The notes below the pieces were generated by a model. The model ran no database searches. It had not been told where the DNA came from and worked only from the letters and a program-made list of their open reading frames with translations. Position numbers and translations under genes: made by a program. Below are positions 7,444-17,795 of a stretch of 64,000 nt of DNA, piece after piece; the stretch's first letter is position 1, and each line of letters begins with the position of its first letter. Origin of the DNA: Chloroflexota bacterium (GTDB lineage Bacteria > Chloroflexota > Anaerolineae > B4-G1 > SLSP01); the NCBI GenBank assembly GCA_019873645.1, contig JAIOAX010000018.1, positions 1 through 64,000 of the forward strand. Reading direction: 5' to 3'.

Positions 7444-9244
7444 CGGTTTCCTGTGCTTCTTGTTCATGCGGCTCGGAACCGAGCAGCAGGGTGAAATAGA
7501 ACGTGCTGCCTTTGCCTTCAATGCTCTCGGCCCAAATGCGTCCCCCATGTCCCTGGACGATATGCTTGGCGATTGCCAGCCCCAGGCCGGTACCTTCATC
7601 GGCGCGCGCGTGGTCGGTCTTGTAGAAACGCTCAAAGATGCGCGTTAGCTCGTCGGCAGGGATGCCGATACCGGTATCCGAGACTGAAATCAGCATTTCC
7701 GGGGCCGCCACTGCGGCTCTGATGGTGACATGACCGCCATCCGGCGTAAACTTAATCGCATTGTGCAGGAGATTCATCAACACCTGTTGGATCCGGCGTG
7801 AGTCGGCCAGGACGGGCGGTGCGTCGTCGGGGATGACGGTCTCGATGGTTATCTGTTTGTGCTCGGCCTGCGGCGCCAGACGTTTGATGGATTTCTTAAT
7901 CAGCTTGGTGATGGAGGCGGATTTGAGTTTCAGCGGCGCCCTGCCGGACTCGATGCGGGAGAGTTCCAACAGTTCTTCGACCATCTGGGTCAACGCACTC
8001 AGTTCGGATTCGATGTATCCCAGGAAACGGCGGGCCGCCTCCGGATCGTCAATGGCACCGTCCTTCAGGGTCTCGACGACCAGCGACAGCGAAGCCAGCG
8101 GCGTCCGCAGTTCATGGGAGACGTTGCTGATAAAATCGCGACGGATGGTCTCCAATTGGCGAATGTGGGTAAGGTCTTGCAGCATGACCAGGAAGCGCGT
8201 GGATGCAGGTGCGTTGAGGGGAGTGACGACAACCTGGACGAAGGTGTTGCGCAGTGAGGTTTCCACCGCGCCGGTTTGTTCGACGCCGGTTTGACGGCAT
8301 AGCTCCCACAGCTCGACCAGTTGATGCTCACGGGTGACCTGGGCAAAGGTGAGGTCGTAAGCCGTTGTGCCCGGAAAGGCCAGAATCCGCAAGGCGGCGG
8401 GGTTGCTCAGCAGGATTTTCCCGTCGCTGTCGGTGATGATGACCCCGTCGGCCATCGTGTTCAGCACCCCGGAGAGGAAGGTCTGCTCCTGGGCCAGCCG
8501 GGCGACCTTATCGTTGAGTTGATCGGCCATGTGGTTGAAAGCATGGGTAAGCCGCGCCATCTCGTCGCGCGTTGTAGGCAAGAGGCGTGCGTGCAAATCG
8601 CCGCCGGCGACGCGCTCGACCACGTCGGTCAACTGGCGGATGGGATTGACGGTGCGCGCGGAGATATAGGTTGCCAGGGCAATCGAGATGAGGGCGAGCA
8701 ATAAGCCGGAGATCATAATGGTGCGGCTCAACCGCCCCACGGCCAATTCGATCTCGTGCATAGGAACGGCAATGCGCACCACGCCCAGCGGTTCCCCATC
8801 GGGCAGGCCATCACGGCGCACCAAAACGGCCGCATACATCAGGTCGCTTCCCAGAGTGCGGCTGAAGCGTATTGCTGTACCTGTGCCCGTGCGGATTGCT
8901 TGTGAAATCTCCGGGCGGTAGAGATGGTTTTCCATATCCTCTGGGTTCACTTCGGAGTCTCCCAGAACGACACCATCCATACCGATGACCGTCACCCGGC
9001 TATCGCTCAGCGTTGCCCAACGTTTAACATGGGTCGCCAGGGCTGTGGAATCTGCCGATAAGTCCTCCAGGCACAGGACGGCGCTATAGGCCATCAAGTG
9101 TGCCTGGTCTAGCAGGTGCGCCTCCAGGTCGGCCCGGCGCGCCTGGCGCACCGTCCCGGAAAGGTATAGCGTCAGCCCTAACGCAGTCCCCAGGATAATG
9201 ATGGTATAGGGCACGATCATACGCCAACGGATTGAAGAAAACAT
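7436..9244 (-). CDS. phoR: PhoR-type sensor histidine kinase
   Basis: 602 residues with two membrane segments flanking an extracellular domain (about residues 10-30 and 165-190), a HAMP linker (ARTVNPIRQLTDVVERVAGG), a PAS-like domain (VLNTMADGVIITDSDGKILL), HisKA with FISNVSHELRTPLASL and HATPase with NLLHNAIKFTPDGG, DTGIGIP and GTGLGLAIAKHI. This is the phosphate-type membrane kinase architecture. It lies 3 bp downstream of the response regulator. No phosphate-transport genes are in the window, so the signal is not certain. Confidence 0.88.
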   Translation of the reverse strand: MFSSIRWRMIVPYTIIILGTALGLTLYLSGTVRQARRADLEAHLLDQAHLMAYSAVLCLEDLSADSTALATHVKRWATLSDSRVTVIGMDGVVLGDSEVNPEDMENHLYRPEISQAIRTGTGTAIRFSRTLGSDLMYAAVLVRRDGLPDGEPLGVVRIAVPMHEIELAVGRLSRTIMISGLLLALISIALATYISARTVNPIRQLTDVVERVAGGDLHARLLPTTRDEMARLTHAFNHMADQLNDKVARLAQEQTFLSGVLNTMADGVIITDSDGKILLSNPAALRILAFPGTTAYDLTFAQVTREHQLVELWELCRQTGVEQTGAVETSLRNTFVQVVVTPLNAPASTRFLVMLQDLTHIRQLETIRRDFISNVSHELRTPLASLSLVVETLKDGAIDDPEAARRFLGYIESELSALTQMVEELLELSRIESGRAPLKLKSASITKLIKKSIKRLAPQAEHKQITIETVIPDDAPPVLADSRRIQQVLMNLLHNAIKFTPDGGHVTIRAAVAAPEMLISVSDTGIGIPADELTRIFERFYKTDHARADEGTGLGLAIAKHIVQGHGGRIWAESIEGKGSTFYFTLLLGSEPHEQEAQETDE

Positions 9245-9247
9245 TGT

Positions 9248-9955
9248 TTACCCCTCAAAACGATAACCGGCGCCGCGCACCGTCACCAGGCGGGTAGGGT
9301 TAGCCGGGTCAACTTCGATCTTCTCGCGCAGCCAGCGGATATGGACATCCACCGTGCGACTGCCACCGCTATAATCCCATCCCCAAACTTCTTCGAGGAG
9401 TTGGTCGCGGGTGAGGGTTCTCCCTTGACGTTGGGCGAGGAAGACCAACAACTCGTATTCTTTGGGTTTCAGCGGCAATAACCGTTCTCCCAGCCAGACT
9501 TCGTGGCGTTCCTGGTCAATGACCAGGTCACCGAATCGCAGCCGCTGCAGCGGCGCGCTGCTGGTTTCGGCGGCAAATTCTTCACGCAGCAGACGCACCC
9601 GGCGCAGTTGGGCTTTGATGCGCGCCAGTAGCTCGCGCATGCTGAAAGGTTTGGTGAGATAATCATCTGCGCCCACCTCGAAGCCGACAATTCTGTCAAT
9701 CTCCTCGGTGCGCGCAGTCAGCATCAGAATGGGGATGCGTTGCTCTTGACGCAGGATGCGGCATACCTCAAAACCGTCTAGCCCGGGCAGCATAATGTCA
9801 AGCAACACCAGATCGGGCTGTTCGGCGCGCGCCAGTTCCACGGCCTTTTTCCCGTCCGCGGCGGTGATGGTGACATAGCCCTCTTTGACCAGGTTGTACG
9901 CCAGCGTCTCCCGCATCACACGCTCATCTTCGACGATCAGGATTTTCTCGCTCAT
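9248..9955 (-). CDS. phoB: OmpR/PhoB-family response regulator
   Basis: 235 residues: receiver domain (ILIVEDE, phospho-Asp in [17 protein letters not shown] and [11 protein letters not shown]) followed by a winged-helix DNA-binding domain ([42 protein letters not shown] and RGAGYRF). It heads the four-gene unit phoB-phoR-hybrid kinase-SDR. The regulator probably binds direct repeats near target promoters; none is visible here. Confidence 0.9.
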   Translation of the reverse strand: MSEKILIVEDERVMRETLAYNLVKEGYVTITAADGKKAVELARAEQPDLVLLDIMLPGLDGFEVCRILRQEQRIPILMLTARTEEIDRIVGFEVGADDYLTKPFSMRELLARIKAQLRRVRLLREEFAAETSSAPLQRLRFGDLVIDQERHEVWLGERLLPLKPKEYELLVFLAQRQGRTLTRDQLLEEVWGWDYSGGSRTVDVHIRWLREKIEVDPANPTRLVTVRGAGYRFEG

Positions 9956-9959
9956 AAAT

Positions 9960-9994
9960 GTTTGTATCAGCAGATTAAGCAGATTGAGCAGATG
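9960..9994. repeat. Family H repeat upstream of phoB
   Basis: CAGCAGATTAAGCAGATTGA is nearly the same as the copy at 916-935. It fills the spacer between galT and phoB and may carry no promoter of its own. Confidence 0.6.
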
Positions 9995-9997
9995 AGG

Positions 9998-11074
<1,077 letters not shown>

Positions 11075-11169
11075 TCAATCAGATTGCATAATAACCCTCT
11101 TCATTGCTGATATTATAACCCGAACTTGTCTTTATGCACATGACATCCCCATGTCCAGTATTGTGGATT

Positions 11170-11197
11170 TTGAAAAAAGTGTTTTTGACAGTATACT
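11170..11197 (+). promoter_or_regulatory. Candidate sigma-70-type promoter for the HNH cassette
   Basis: TTGAAA (11170-11175) and TATACT (11192-11197) are separated by 16 nt, each one mismatch from consensus. They lie about 70 bp upstream of the ATG at 11266, in an AT-rich spacer unlike the surrounding GC-rich DNA. Confidence 0.4.
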
Positions 11198-11265
11198 GAT
11201 AGTTAGGTTATGCAAGCATTGACTGCACATGCGGACAAGTGTAGAAGATGTCAGGGAGGGGTAAA

Positions 11266-11667
11266 ATGACTTATGTTGAAGTCAAAGCCCAATTGTCAAT
11301 TGAGGAACTCTTGAGAGCGGTAGGGCAGCTTAGTCAATTGGAGTTGGAAAATTTTATGCAACGAGCTATGGCCCTGCGTGCGCAACGTCAAGCTCCTTCT
11401 TTGACCCATGCTGAAACTGAGCTGTTGCAGCGTATCAATCAGAGGATGCCGCCGAAGATTCAAAGTCGGTATGATACTTTGATTTCTAAACGCAAGGCCG
11501 AAACCCTAACGCCGCAGGAGTATGAAGAGCTTCTGGAGTTGACAGACGCAGTTGAAGCTTTTGAGGCACAGCGTGTAGAAAGTCTGGTTGAACTGGCGCG
11601 GCTACGCAAGCTCTCTCTGCCTGAGTTGTTACAACAGTTGGGAATCTCGACGCCGGAATATGCTTAA
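11266..11667 (+). CDS. Small helical protein paired with HNH endonuclease
   Basis: 133 residues, mostly helical and charged, starting MTYVEVKAQLSIEELLRAV. I choose ATG 11266 since GGGAGG lies 6 nt upstream; the frame also opens at 11248. The C-terminus overlaps the start of the HNH gene by 8 bases, so both are translated from one message. Similar small proteins are, to my knowledge, often found next to HNH genes in Cyanobacteria and Chloroflexota, but their role is not established. It could be an immunity or targeting partner; that is a guess. Confidence 0.7.
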   Translation: MTYVEVKAQLSIEELLRAVGQLSQLELENFMQRAMALRAQRQAPSLTHAETELLQRINQRMPPKIQSRYDTLISKRKAETLTPQEYEELLELTDAVEAFEAQRVESLVELARLRKLSLPELLQQLGISTPEYA

Positions 11668-12007
11668 ATCAGAATTTCGACGTCAGATCATAACCAGGGC
11701 GCATGGATGTTGTGAGTATTGCAAAAGCCAAGCGCAATTTGCAACGCAGGCATTTTCTATTGAACATATCATTCCGCGTAGCCATAGCGGGACAGATACT
11801 GCGGATAATCTCGCCCTGGCCTGCCAAGGATGCAACAATCACAAGTACAATCGTATAGCGGGTCAAGACCCGCTCACCGGTGAAGAAGTTCCCCTGTATA
11901 ATCCACGCAAGCAAAAATGGCAGGAACATTTTGCCTGGAGTGATGATTACACGCTGATCATTGCTAACACCAACCGGCCGAGCGACTGTCGAAGTGCTTC
12001 AGCTTAA
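11660..12007 (+). CDS. HNH endonuclease, C-terminus frameshifted
   Basis: The frame beginning MLKSEFRRQIITRAHGCCEY has the McrA-like HNH core: CEYCKSQ, FSIEHIIPRSHSGTDTADN and LACQGCNNHK with its zinc cysteines and metal histidine. After DDYTLIIAN the frame turns to RPSDCRSASA and stops at 12007. The +1-shifted frame from 11967 instead reads TPTGRATVEVLQLNRSGLVN and runs to a stop at 12080, which is what the family's C-terminus looks like. The original gene therefore ended at 12080, its stop overlapping that of the convergent subtilase gene. A one-base insertion (or two-base loss) near 11962-11967 explains it. The catalytic core is intact, so partial activity is possible; sequencing error is the alternative. 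Confidence 0.7.
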   Translation: MLKSEFRRQIITRAHGCCEYCKSQAQFATQAFSIEHIIPRSHSGTDTADNLALACQGCNNHKYNRIAGQDPLTGEEVPLYNPRKQKWQEHFAWSDDYTLIIANTNRPSDCRSASA

Positions 12008-12076
12008 TCGCAGTGGTCTGGTCAATCTCCGACGTATTTTGTATGCGGCCGGACAACATCCACCGCTACTCGACGA

Positions 12077-15000
12077 TTAGTCTTCTCGCATAATCAGCGG
12101 CAGGTAAATCCGCAGGATGGGGTTGCCGGTTACGCTGAGGCTGTGGGTCATCTCCACTGTTGAGCAGCCGTTCGTCGCTGTGAGGCGCACCGGATACTCG
12201 CCGCTCCGGGTGTAGGTGTGTGTGACCGGATTGCCGGACGCGGCGCTGCCATCGCCAAACTGCCAGGTGTAGGTGATGGGCAGGAACGCTGTGGACGTGG
12301 GCGGAATGGCGGTGAAGATGACGGCCTGGCCTGTTTCGGGATCCGGCGGCGTCCACGTGAAATCTACGGTGGTGAGCGGCGTACAGCGGTAACAGTTCAC
12401 CTGTACAGGCACGCTGAGCGTTCCGGTGGTGGGATCGTTGTGGAAGACCTTGAGTGCGCCGGTATAGAGGCCCGACGCAGGACAATCGAGCGTCACGGTG
12501 ACTTCCACCGCGCCCGTCCCGGCGACCGTCCCGCTGAGCGGCTGCGCCGTCAGCCACGGCAGGTCGCAAGCCGCAGCCGCCGCCTGTACCGCTGCCAGCG
12601 CATCAATTTCCCCCCAACCGGTCGCGTGATTGGGAACGTTGTCCGGCCCCTCGTCGCCGTTGCGGGTGGCGTAGGGGATGGGGACGGCGGTTTGCTCGAT
12701 GAGCGTCTCGGTGGCGGCGTAGTCGCCGAGCAGACACGGGCCGGCTTCCCACATCAAGGCGATCAGCCCGGCCACATGCGGCGCGGACATTGAGGTGCCG
12801 CTCCAGCTTGCATAAGCGGTGTCGCTGCCGTTGAGGCTGGAGCGGATATTGACCCCCGGCGCGACGACCTGTGGTTTCAGATTCGCATAGCCGCGCGGGT
12901 TGAGTGTGTCCGGGTTGTCGGTCGGCCCCCAGTTGGAGTGCGTCGCGTAGAGACCATTGCTTTGGCCTGTGGAGCCTACGCCGGTGACATTGCCGTAGCG
13001 CGCCGGATTACCTGCGGTATTCAATCCGGGCGGATAAGGATAATTGCAGTTGCTCGCGTTACCGTTAGCGAAGACGGGATAGATGCCCGCTGCCTGCCAG
13101 GCATCCACGACATTTTGGAACCAGCCGTCATACGCACGGGCGCAATCGCTCCAGGAATTGTTGACGATGTGGGGCCGCTTGTCGGGAGCGCGCCGATAGG
13201 GGGCGTCTGGTGGGTAGGGGGCGAGCACCCACTCGGCGCAGGTGAGCAACGCGGCATCCGGACAGCCGCTCTCGGCGTTGCAAGCGTCGCAGGCGATCCA
13301 CTGCGCGCCCGGCGCCATGCCGATGGAATTCTCGGCATCATCGTCGCCAACCATAATCCCCATTGTGTGACTGCCGTGCCCGTGATCATCGGAGGGCGCG
13401 GCTTTTCCGGTGTCGGCGTCCAGCCAGTTGTCGTCGTGGACGAATATGCCGTTCCCCAGATTGCCTCGATAATGGCCGACCAGCGCCCGATGGGTGTAGC
13501 GGACGCCGGTATCTATGTTGGCGACCACGATGCCGGCGCCCGTGATGCCCATATTCCATACCGCATCGGCGCGGATGTGCGTGAGATTCGGCTCAATACC
13601 ACTGCTGGAGGACGGCGCGCCGGTCGTGAATTCGCTCAGGCCGAGCGTGCGCCGCGCGTGCAGTGAGGCCACTTCACTGTAACGTTGTAGTTCGGCCACG
13701 ACTTGCCGGTTTGAGCGTTCGACGACGATCACGTTGTCAATCCAGAATGACCGATACGGCACCCTCCGCGCGTCGAGATAAGCGCGCACGCGCGCCTGAG
13801 CGCGTTCCGCCGTAGCTTGCAACGCCTGCATAACGAATTCGCCCCGCGCTTCCCAGGTCATAGTGTAGGCGGGCGTCAGATCGGGGCGCTCGCGGAAACG
13901 GATGAGGTAGCCGGTCGTTTCGTCATCCGCCAGCACCGCCGCGAGCTGGGGTTCGACGGTAACGCCGGTGCTTTGCGGAGCGTGCATGCCGGTCTCCGAC
14001 CGCGCCAGTGCCGGCATGGGCAATCCCGATTCCGCCACCCGAAATGCCAGGGGAACGTGTCCGATGTTGGCAAGGGTTAACGTCGTCGTCGTGACCTGTC
14101 CCACGTATGCCGTCAGGGGCGCAAGTGCCGGGGGCGTCAGAACCACAGCCGGGCGGAACAAGGGGTATACCCGTGTTTGCGTAACGCCGGTGGTGATGGT
14201 CACGGCGTCAGCCCCGACCGACGTATAACCCGGCGCGTGGACTGTCACCGTATAGGTCCAGGCGACCAATTCCGTCGGGCCGAATTGTCCGGTGGCGGCA
14301 TCCACCGGCAGGGATAATTGCCCGGGTTCAAGGAACACGAAGGCGGATGTGAGCGGAGGATACTCCGCCGTCTCGGCATCGAACACGCGCCCTTTCAGCC
14401 AACCGCGTTGCGCGCAGAACGGACAATCCTGCCGGCGTGCGAAGGGCGGCGGTTCCATGGCCCCTGCTCCTTGCGTCCCTCCCAGGAGCCAAAAGGTGGC
14501 GATTTCGGGGTCTCCGAATGAGCCGTGGGCCGGTCCCAGGGCGCCGCCCTGCGCAGTTGGCAGGTCGGGCGGGCTATCGTCCCAGGTGTTGGTTGGGTAA
14601 TCGTAAACCCATACCCCGCGTTGCGGCGTCCATCCGACCAGGCCGCCGAGTGCGTAAATCCGCCCGTCGTGCGGGTCTTCGACGATCAAGGGCGTGCGGT
14701 GATATGGCAGATGTGCCAGGGTCTCCCAGGCGTTTGTGGTGGGATTGTAAGCGTACCAGCCGTCATAAGCGTCGTAGTGCCCGCCGGCGAAAAGCCGCCC
14801 GTGAACATCGCTGCCTACGCTACCGCCCAGCAGTAAACCATAGCCGCCTTGAAGCGGGCAACCGGCGCGCGTCGTCCAGGTATTGGTGGTAGGGTTGTAG
14901 ACGTAGGTTGGGCAATCGGTGGGGTAATTGCCGGTGCTGCTTCCGCCGACTGAATAAAGTTGTCCTTGCAGCACGCCGCCGGCCTGTCCCCCGCGCGCGG

Positions 15001-16210
15001 TGGGCAAATTCGCGCCGGTGGACCAGGTGTTGGCGGCGATGTCGTAGATATACAGCGTGCGGTAGCCGGTAAAATCGCCGTCGAAGCCGCCCGCCACATA
15101 GAAGCGGTTGCCGATCAGGCCGTAAGCGCCGCCGAAGCGCGCCGCCGGCAATGGTGCGCGGCTTGACCACGTTTGCGTGTGGATGTCGTAACAGCGGTGC
15201 GTGGTCGTCGGGGTTGGTGAGAAGGTTCCGGTCAACCCGCCGACAAAACAGACTTTGCCGCCGTGATAATAGCTGTGGCCCCAGTACAGCGCCGGCTCAT
15301 TTCCCGTCGTCATAGCGGTCCACACACTGTCGCCGCCGATGGTGGCGGTCAATGGCGTTGTGGCCGTATAGCCGTTACCGGTGGCTGTGATGAGCGCCGC
15401 CACGTTCACACCGGCGGGTATGCAGGTCTGGGGATGGAACGTCACGGTGAAGCTGCCGGTTGCGCCGTTCGGCAAGGTGAGTATTGCCGGCCCGCCCAGC
15501 GTTGCATAGCCTGGAGTGACCGTGTAACTCAGGTTGAAGACGCCATCGGCGCCGGTGTAGTTGAGCAGGTTGAGGGCATGCGTTGCGGTGAGAGCGGCGC
15601 AACTTGTGAATGTCGCTGCTTGCGGCGTCAGGTAGAGGCCCGGCGCAAGGCAAGGCGCGGCAATCGTCCCGCTAATTGTATGCGGCGCGTCGCCGTATTG
15701 GTCGCCGATGATTATCCACGGTAGCTCCCAGGGAGCGCCTATGCAGTCTGGCAGGGTGACAGAGGCGCAGAAGTTGTACGTCCCATTGGCCCATGCCCCC
15801 ATTGTCGCAGGATAGCCGACGGTTTGCCAGTAAAGGACATTACCGGGTTCCACCCCCTCTTCTGAACGTTCACCGCCGTTGGGGGGGACGTGGCGCACGC
15901 TATGGACGGTCCAGGCGTCCGGCAAATCCACGGCGAAGCGATCCATATACTCCAAATCAGGGGAGCGGACGGTGACGTTGAAACACAGTTCTACAGGGAC
16001 GGCGGTGCGCAGGGCGGCAGGGACGATAGCATTGACCGTGGAGCCGTCAATTTGCATCAACGCGGCATGGTTTTCAGGCGTTGCGGCGACCGCGAGACCA
16101 TTGCCAGACGCCCCATGACGAGGTTGCGCTGTGCGGCCTGTTCCGGCAGTCAATCCCAGGCTACACAAGATGATGATTCCGATGACCAATCCCCAAATTT
16201 TCAATTTCAT
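12077..16210 (-). CDS. Secreted multidomain S8 (subtilisin-like) peptidase with Kelch and PKD domains
   Basis: 1377 residues. The N-terminus is a signal peptide (IWGLVIGIIILCSLGLTAG). Then come Ig-like sections, a Kelch-type propeller (about 300-610, repeats like RFYVAGGFDGDF), a carboxypeptidase-regulatory-like section, an inhibitor-like segment, and the S8 domain (about 890-1180) with Asp in VVANIDTGVRYTH, His in DDHGHGSHTMG, the oxyanion Asn in NNSWSD and Ser in GTSMSAPHVAG. A PKD domain (YTWQFGDGSAASGNP) precedes the last residues ILRIYLPLIMRED. All four catalytic residues are present. The protein should be exported and degrade external protein. The aromatic-LPL-x(2)-R tail resembles ends of other Chloroflexota exoproteins and may be a sorting or anchoring signal. 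Confidence 0.9.
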   Translation of the reverse strand: MKLKIWGLVIGIIILCSLGLTAGTGRTAQPRHGASGNGLAVAATPENHAALMQIDGSTVNAIVPAALRTAVPVELCFNVTVRSPDLEYMDRFAVDLPDAWTVHSVRHVPPNGGERSEEGVEPGNVLYWQTVGYPATMGAWANGTYNFCASVTLPDCIGAPWELPWIIIGDQYGDAPHTISGTIAAPCLAPGLYLTPQAATFTSCAALTATHALNLLNYTGADGVFNLSYTVTPGYATLGGPAILTLPNGATGSFTVTFHPQTCIPAGVNVAALITATGNGYTATTPLTATIGGDSVWTAMTTGNEPALYWGHSYYHGGKVCFVGGLTGTFSPTPTTTHRCYDIHTQTWSSRAPLPAARFGGAYGLIGNRFYVAGGFDGDFTGYRTLYIYDIAANTWSTGANLPTARGGQAGGVLQGQLYSVGGSSTGNYPTDCPTYVYNPTTNTWTTRAGCPLQGGYGLLLGGSVGSDVHGRLFAGGHYDAYDGWYAYNPTTNAWETLAHLPYHRTPLIVEDPHDGRIYALGGLVGWTPQRGVWVYDYPTNTWDDSPPDLPTAQGGALGPAHGSFGDPEIATFWLLGGTQGAGAMEPPPFARRQDCPFCAQRGWLKGRVFDAETAEYPPLTSAFVFLEPGQLSLPVDAATGQFGPTELVAWTYTVTVHAPGYTSVGADAVTITTGVTQTRVYPLFRPAVVLTPPALAPLTAYVGQVTTTTLTLANIGHVPLAFRVAESGLPMPALARSETGMHAPQSTGVTVEPQLAAVLADDETTGYLIRFRERPDLTPAYTMTWEARGEFVMQALQATAERAQARVRAYLDARRVPYRSFWIDNVIVVERSNRQVVAELQRYSEVASLHARRTLGLSEFTTGAPSSSSGIEPNLTHIRADAVWNMGITGAGIVVANIDTGVRYTHRALVGHYRGNLGNGIFVHDDNWLDADTGKAAPSDDHGHGSHTMGIMVGDDDAENSIGMAPGAQWIACDACNAESGCPDAALLTCAEWVLAPYPPDAPYRRAPDKRPHIVNNSWSDCARAYDGWFQNVVDAWQAAGIYPVFANGNASNCNYPYPPGLNTAGNPARYGNVTGVGSTGQSNGLYATHSNWGPTDNPDTLNPRGYANLKPQVVAPGVNIRSSLNGSDTAYASWSGTSMSAPHVAGLIALMWEAGPCLLGDYAATETLIEQTAVPIPYATRNGDEGPDNVPNHATGWGEIDALAAVQAAAAACDLPWLTAQPLSGTVAGTGAVEVTVTLDCPASGLYTGALKVFHNDPTTGTLSVPVQVNCYRCTPLTTVDFTWTPPDPETGQAVIFTAIPPTSTAFLPITYTWQFGDGSAASGNPVTHTYTRSGEYPVRLTATNGCSTVEMTHSLSVTGNPILRIYLPLIMRED

Positions 16211-16311
16211 GGCTGATGCTTCTCTCAGTTCTAAAGATGTGGCGGTACTATAAAACGTTTTGGCGGCGGGTCAAATGCCCAAAGTGCATTTTTCCAACCT
16301 TGCGAAGCGTG

Positions 16312-16317
16312 TATAAT
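16312..16317 (+). promoter_or_regulatory. Candidate -10 box of lysC
   Basis: TATAAT at 16312-16317, preceded directly by TG, lies 48 bp upstream of the lysC ATG. No convincing -35 box is seen. No riboswitch or attenuator structure was recognised in the 154-bp divergent spacer. Confidence 0.35.
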
Positions 16318-16364
16318 ATCCCCTCAAGCCCAGGAATGAGGAGCAAGGAAGGAGGAGAGGAGCG

Positions 16365-17795
16365 ATGAAAACCCTGGTGATGAAATTTGGTGGCACCTCG
16401 GTAGGCGGCGCGTCGGCCATCGCGCAGACCGCCGCGATTGTGCAAGAGCAGGCGCAGGCCTGGGAACGTCTGGTGGTGATCGTTTCGGCGATGCGCGGCG
16501 TGACGGACGCGCTCATCCAGGGGGCGCGCACGGCGGCGGCCGGCGATGCGCAGACGTACCCGGCGCTGGTCACAGACCTGCGGGTGCGGCACACGCTGGC
16601 CGTGGCCGAATTGCTACACGACATCGAGGCGCGCACGGAACTGCTGAAGGCGCTGGACGCCTATCTGGATGAGTTTGCCACCTTCTGCCGCAGCGTACAG
16701 GTGCTCGGCGAGGTGACGCCGCGTGCGATGGACGCGATCAGTTCGCTGGGGGAGCGGATGAACGCGCGCATCGTGGCGGCGTACTTACGGCAGTTGGGAT
16801 TGCGCAGCGAGGCGGTGGACGCCACCGAGTTGATCGTCACCGACCGACGCTTTCAGCAGGCCGCCCCGTTGATGGAAGCCACCCGTACTCGCGCGCAGGC
16901 GCGCCTGTTCCCACTTTTGGAAGCCGGGGTTGTGCCGGTGGTGACCGGCTTTATCGGGGCGACCGAAGACGGCATCACGACGACATTGGGGCGCGGCGGC
17001 AGCGACTACAGCGCCTCGATTCTGGGGGCCGCGCTCGACGCCGATGAGGTGTGGACGTGGACCGATGTGGACGGCGTGCTCACCACCGATCCGCGCATTG
17101 TCCCCGACGCACGGGTGATCCCCGTACTTTCGTACAGCGAGGTGGGCGAACTGGCCTACTTCGGCGCGAAGGTGCTCCATCCCAAGACCATCAGCCCGGT
17201 GATCGAGCGTGGAATCCCGCTGTGGGTGAAGAATACGTTCAACCCCACCTGCCCGGGCACCCGCATTGTGCGCGAACCGGAAAGCACGCCGGGAACTGTC
17301 AAGGCCGTCACCGCCATTCACGGCTTGAGCATGGTCAATGTGGAAGGCCGTGGGATGATGGGTGTGCCCGGCATTGCCGCGCGGACGTTTGCCGCCGTTG
17401 CCAGTCAAGGCGCCAGCGTATTGATGATTTCGCAGGCCTCGTCGGAGCAGTCCATCTGTTTTGTGATCCCCACCGAGGCCGCGCCGGGGGTGATTGCGGC
17501 TATTGAAGAAGAGATGGCGCTGGAACTGGCGCGGCGCGACATTGATCGCGTCTGGGCGATGGACAACGTGGTCATCGTGACTGCCGTAGGGGCGGGGATG
17601 CGCAGCACGCCCGGCGTGGCGGCACGGCTCTTCGGCGCGCTTGCACAGAAGCAGATCAACGTCATTGCCATTGCGCAAGGATCGTCGGAGTGCAGCATTT
17701 CGCTGGTCGTTTCCGCCGACCAGGCTACCGACGCCGTGCGCCAACTGCATGCGGAAGTGATCAATGGGGGAGGGGGGACTTATGACAATGCGTAA
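16365..17795 (+). CDS. lysC: Aspartate kinase
   Basis: 476 residues; phosphorylates aspartate as first step to lysine, threonine and methionine. The kinase domain shows KFGGTSVGG at the N-terminus, SSLGERMNARIVAAYLR, GRGGSDYSASILGAALDADE and WTDVDGVLTTDPRIV. The C-terminus carries two ACT domains (GVPGIAARTFAAVASQGASV and TPGVAARLFGALAQKQINVI), the usual sites of feedback inhibition. The length fits monofunctional enzymes of the ThrA-kinase-like type, without a fused homoserine dehydrogenase. asd overlaps its 3' end. Confidence 0.95.
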   Translation: MKTLVMKFGGTSVGGASAIAQTAAIVQEQAQAWERLVVIVSAMRGVTDALIQGARTAAAGDAQTYPALVTDLRVRHTLAVAELLHDIEARTELLKALDAYLDEFATFCRSVQVLGEVTPRAMDAISSLGERMNARIVAAYLRQLGLRSEAVDATELIVTDRRFQQAAPLMEATRTRAQARLFPLLEAGVVPVVTGFIGATEDGITTTLGRGGSDYSASILGAALDADEVWTWTDVDGVLTTDPRIVPDARVIPVLSYSEVGELAYFGAKVLHPKTISPVIERGIPLWVKNTFNPTCPGTRIVREPESTPGTVKAVTAIHGLSMVNVEGRGMMGVPGIAARTFAAVASQGASVLMISQASSEQSICFVIPTEAAPGVIAAIEEEMALELARRDIDRVWAMDNVVIVTAVGAGMRSTPGVAARLFGALAQKQINVIAIAQGSSECSISLVVSADQATDAVRQLHAEVINGGGGTYDNA

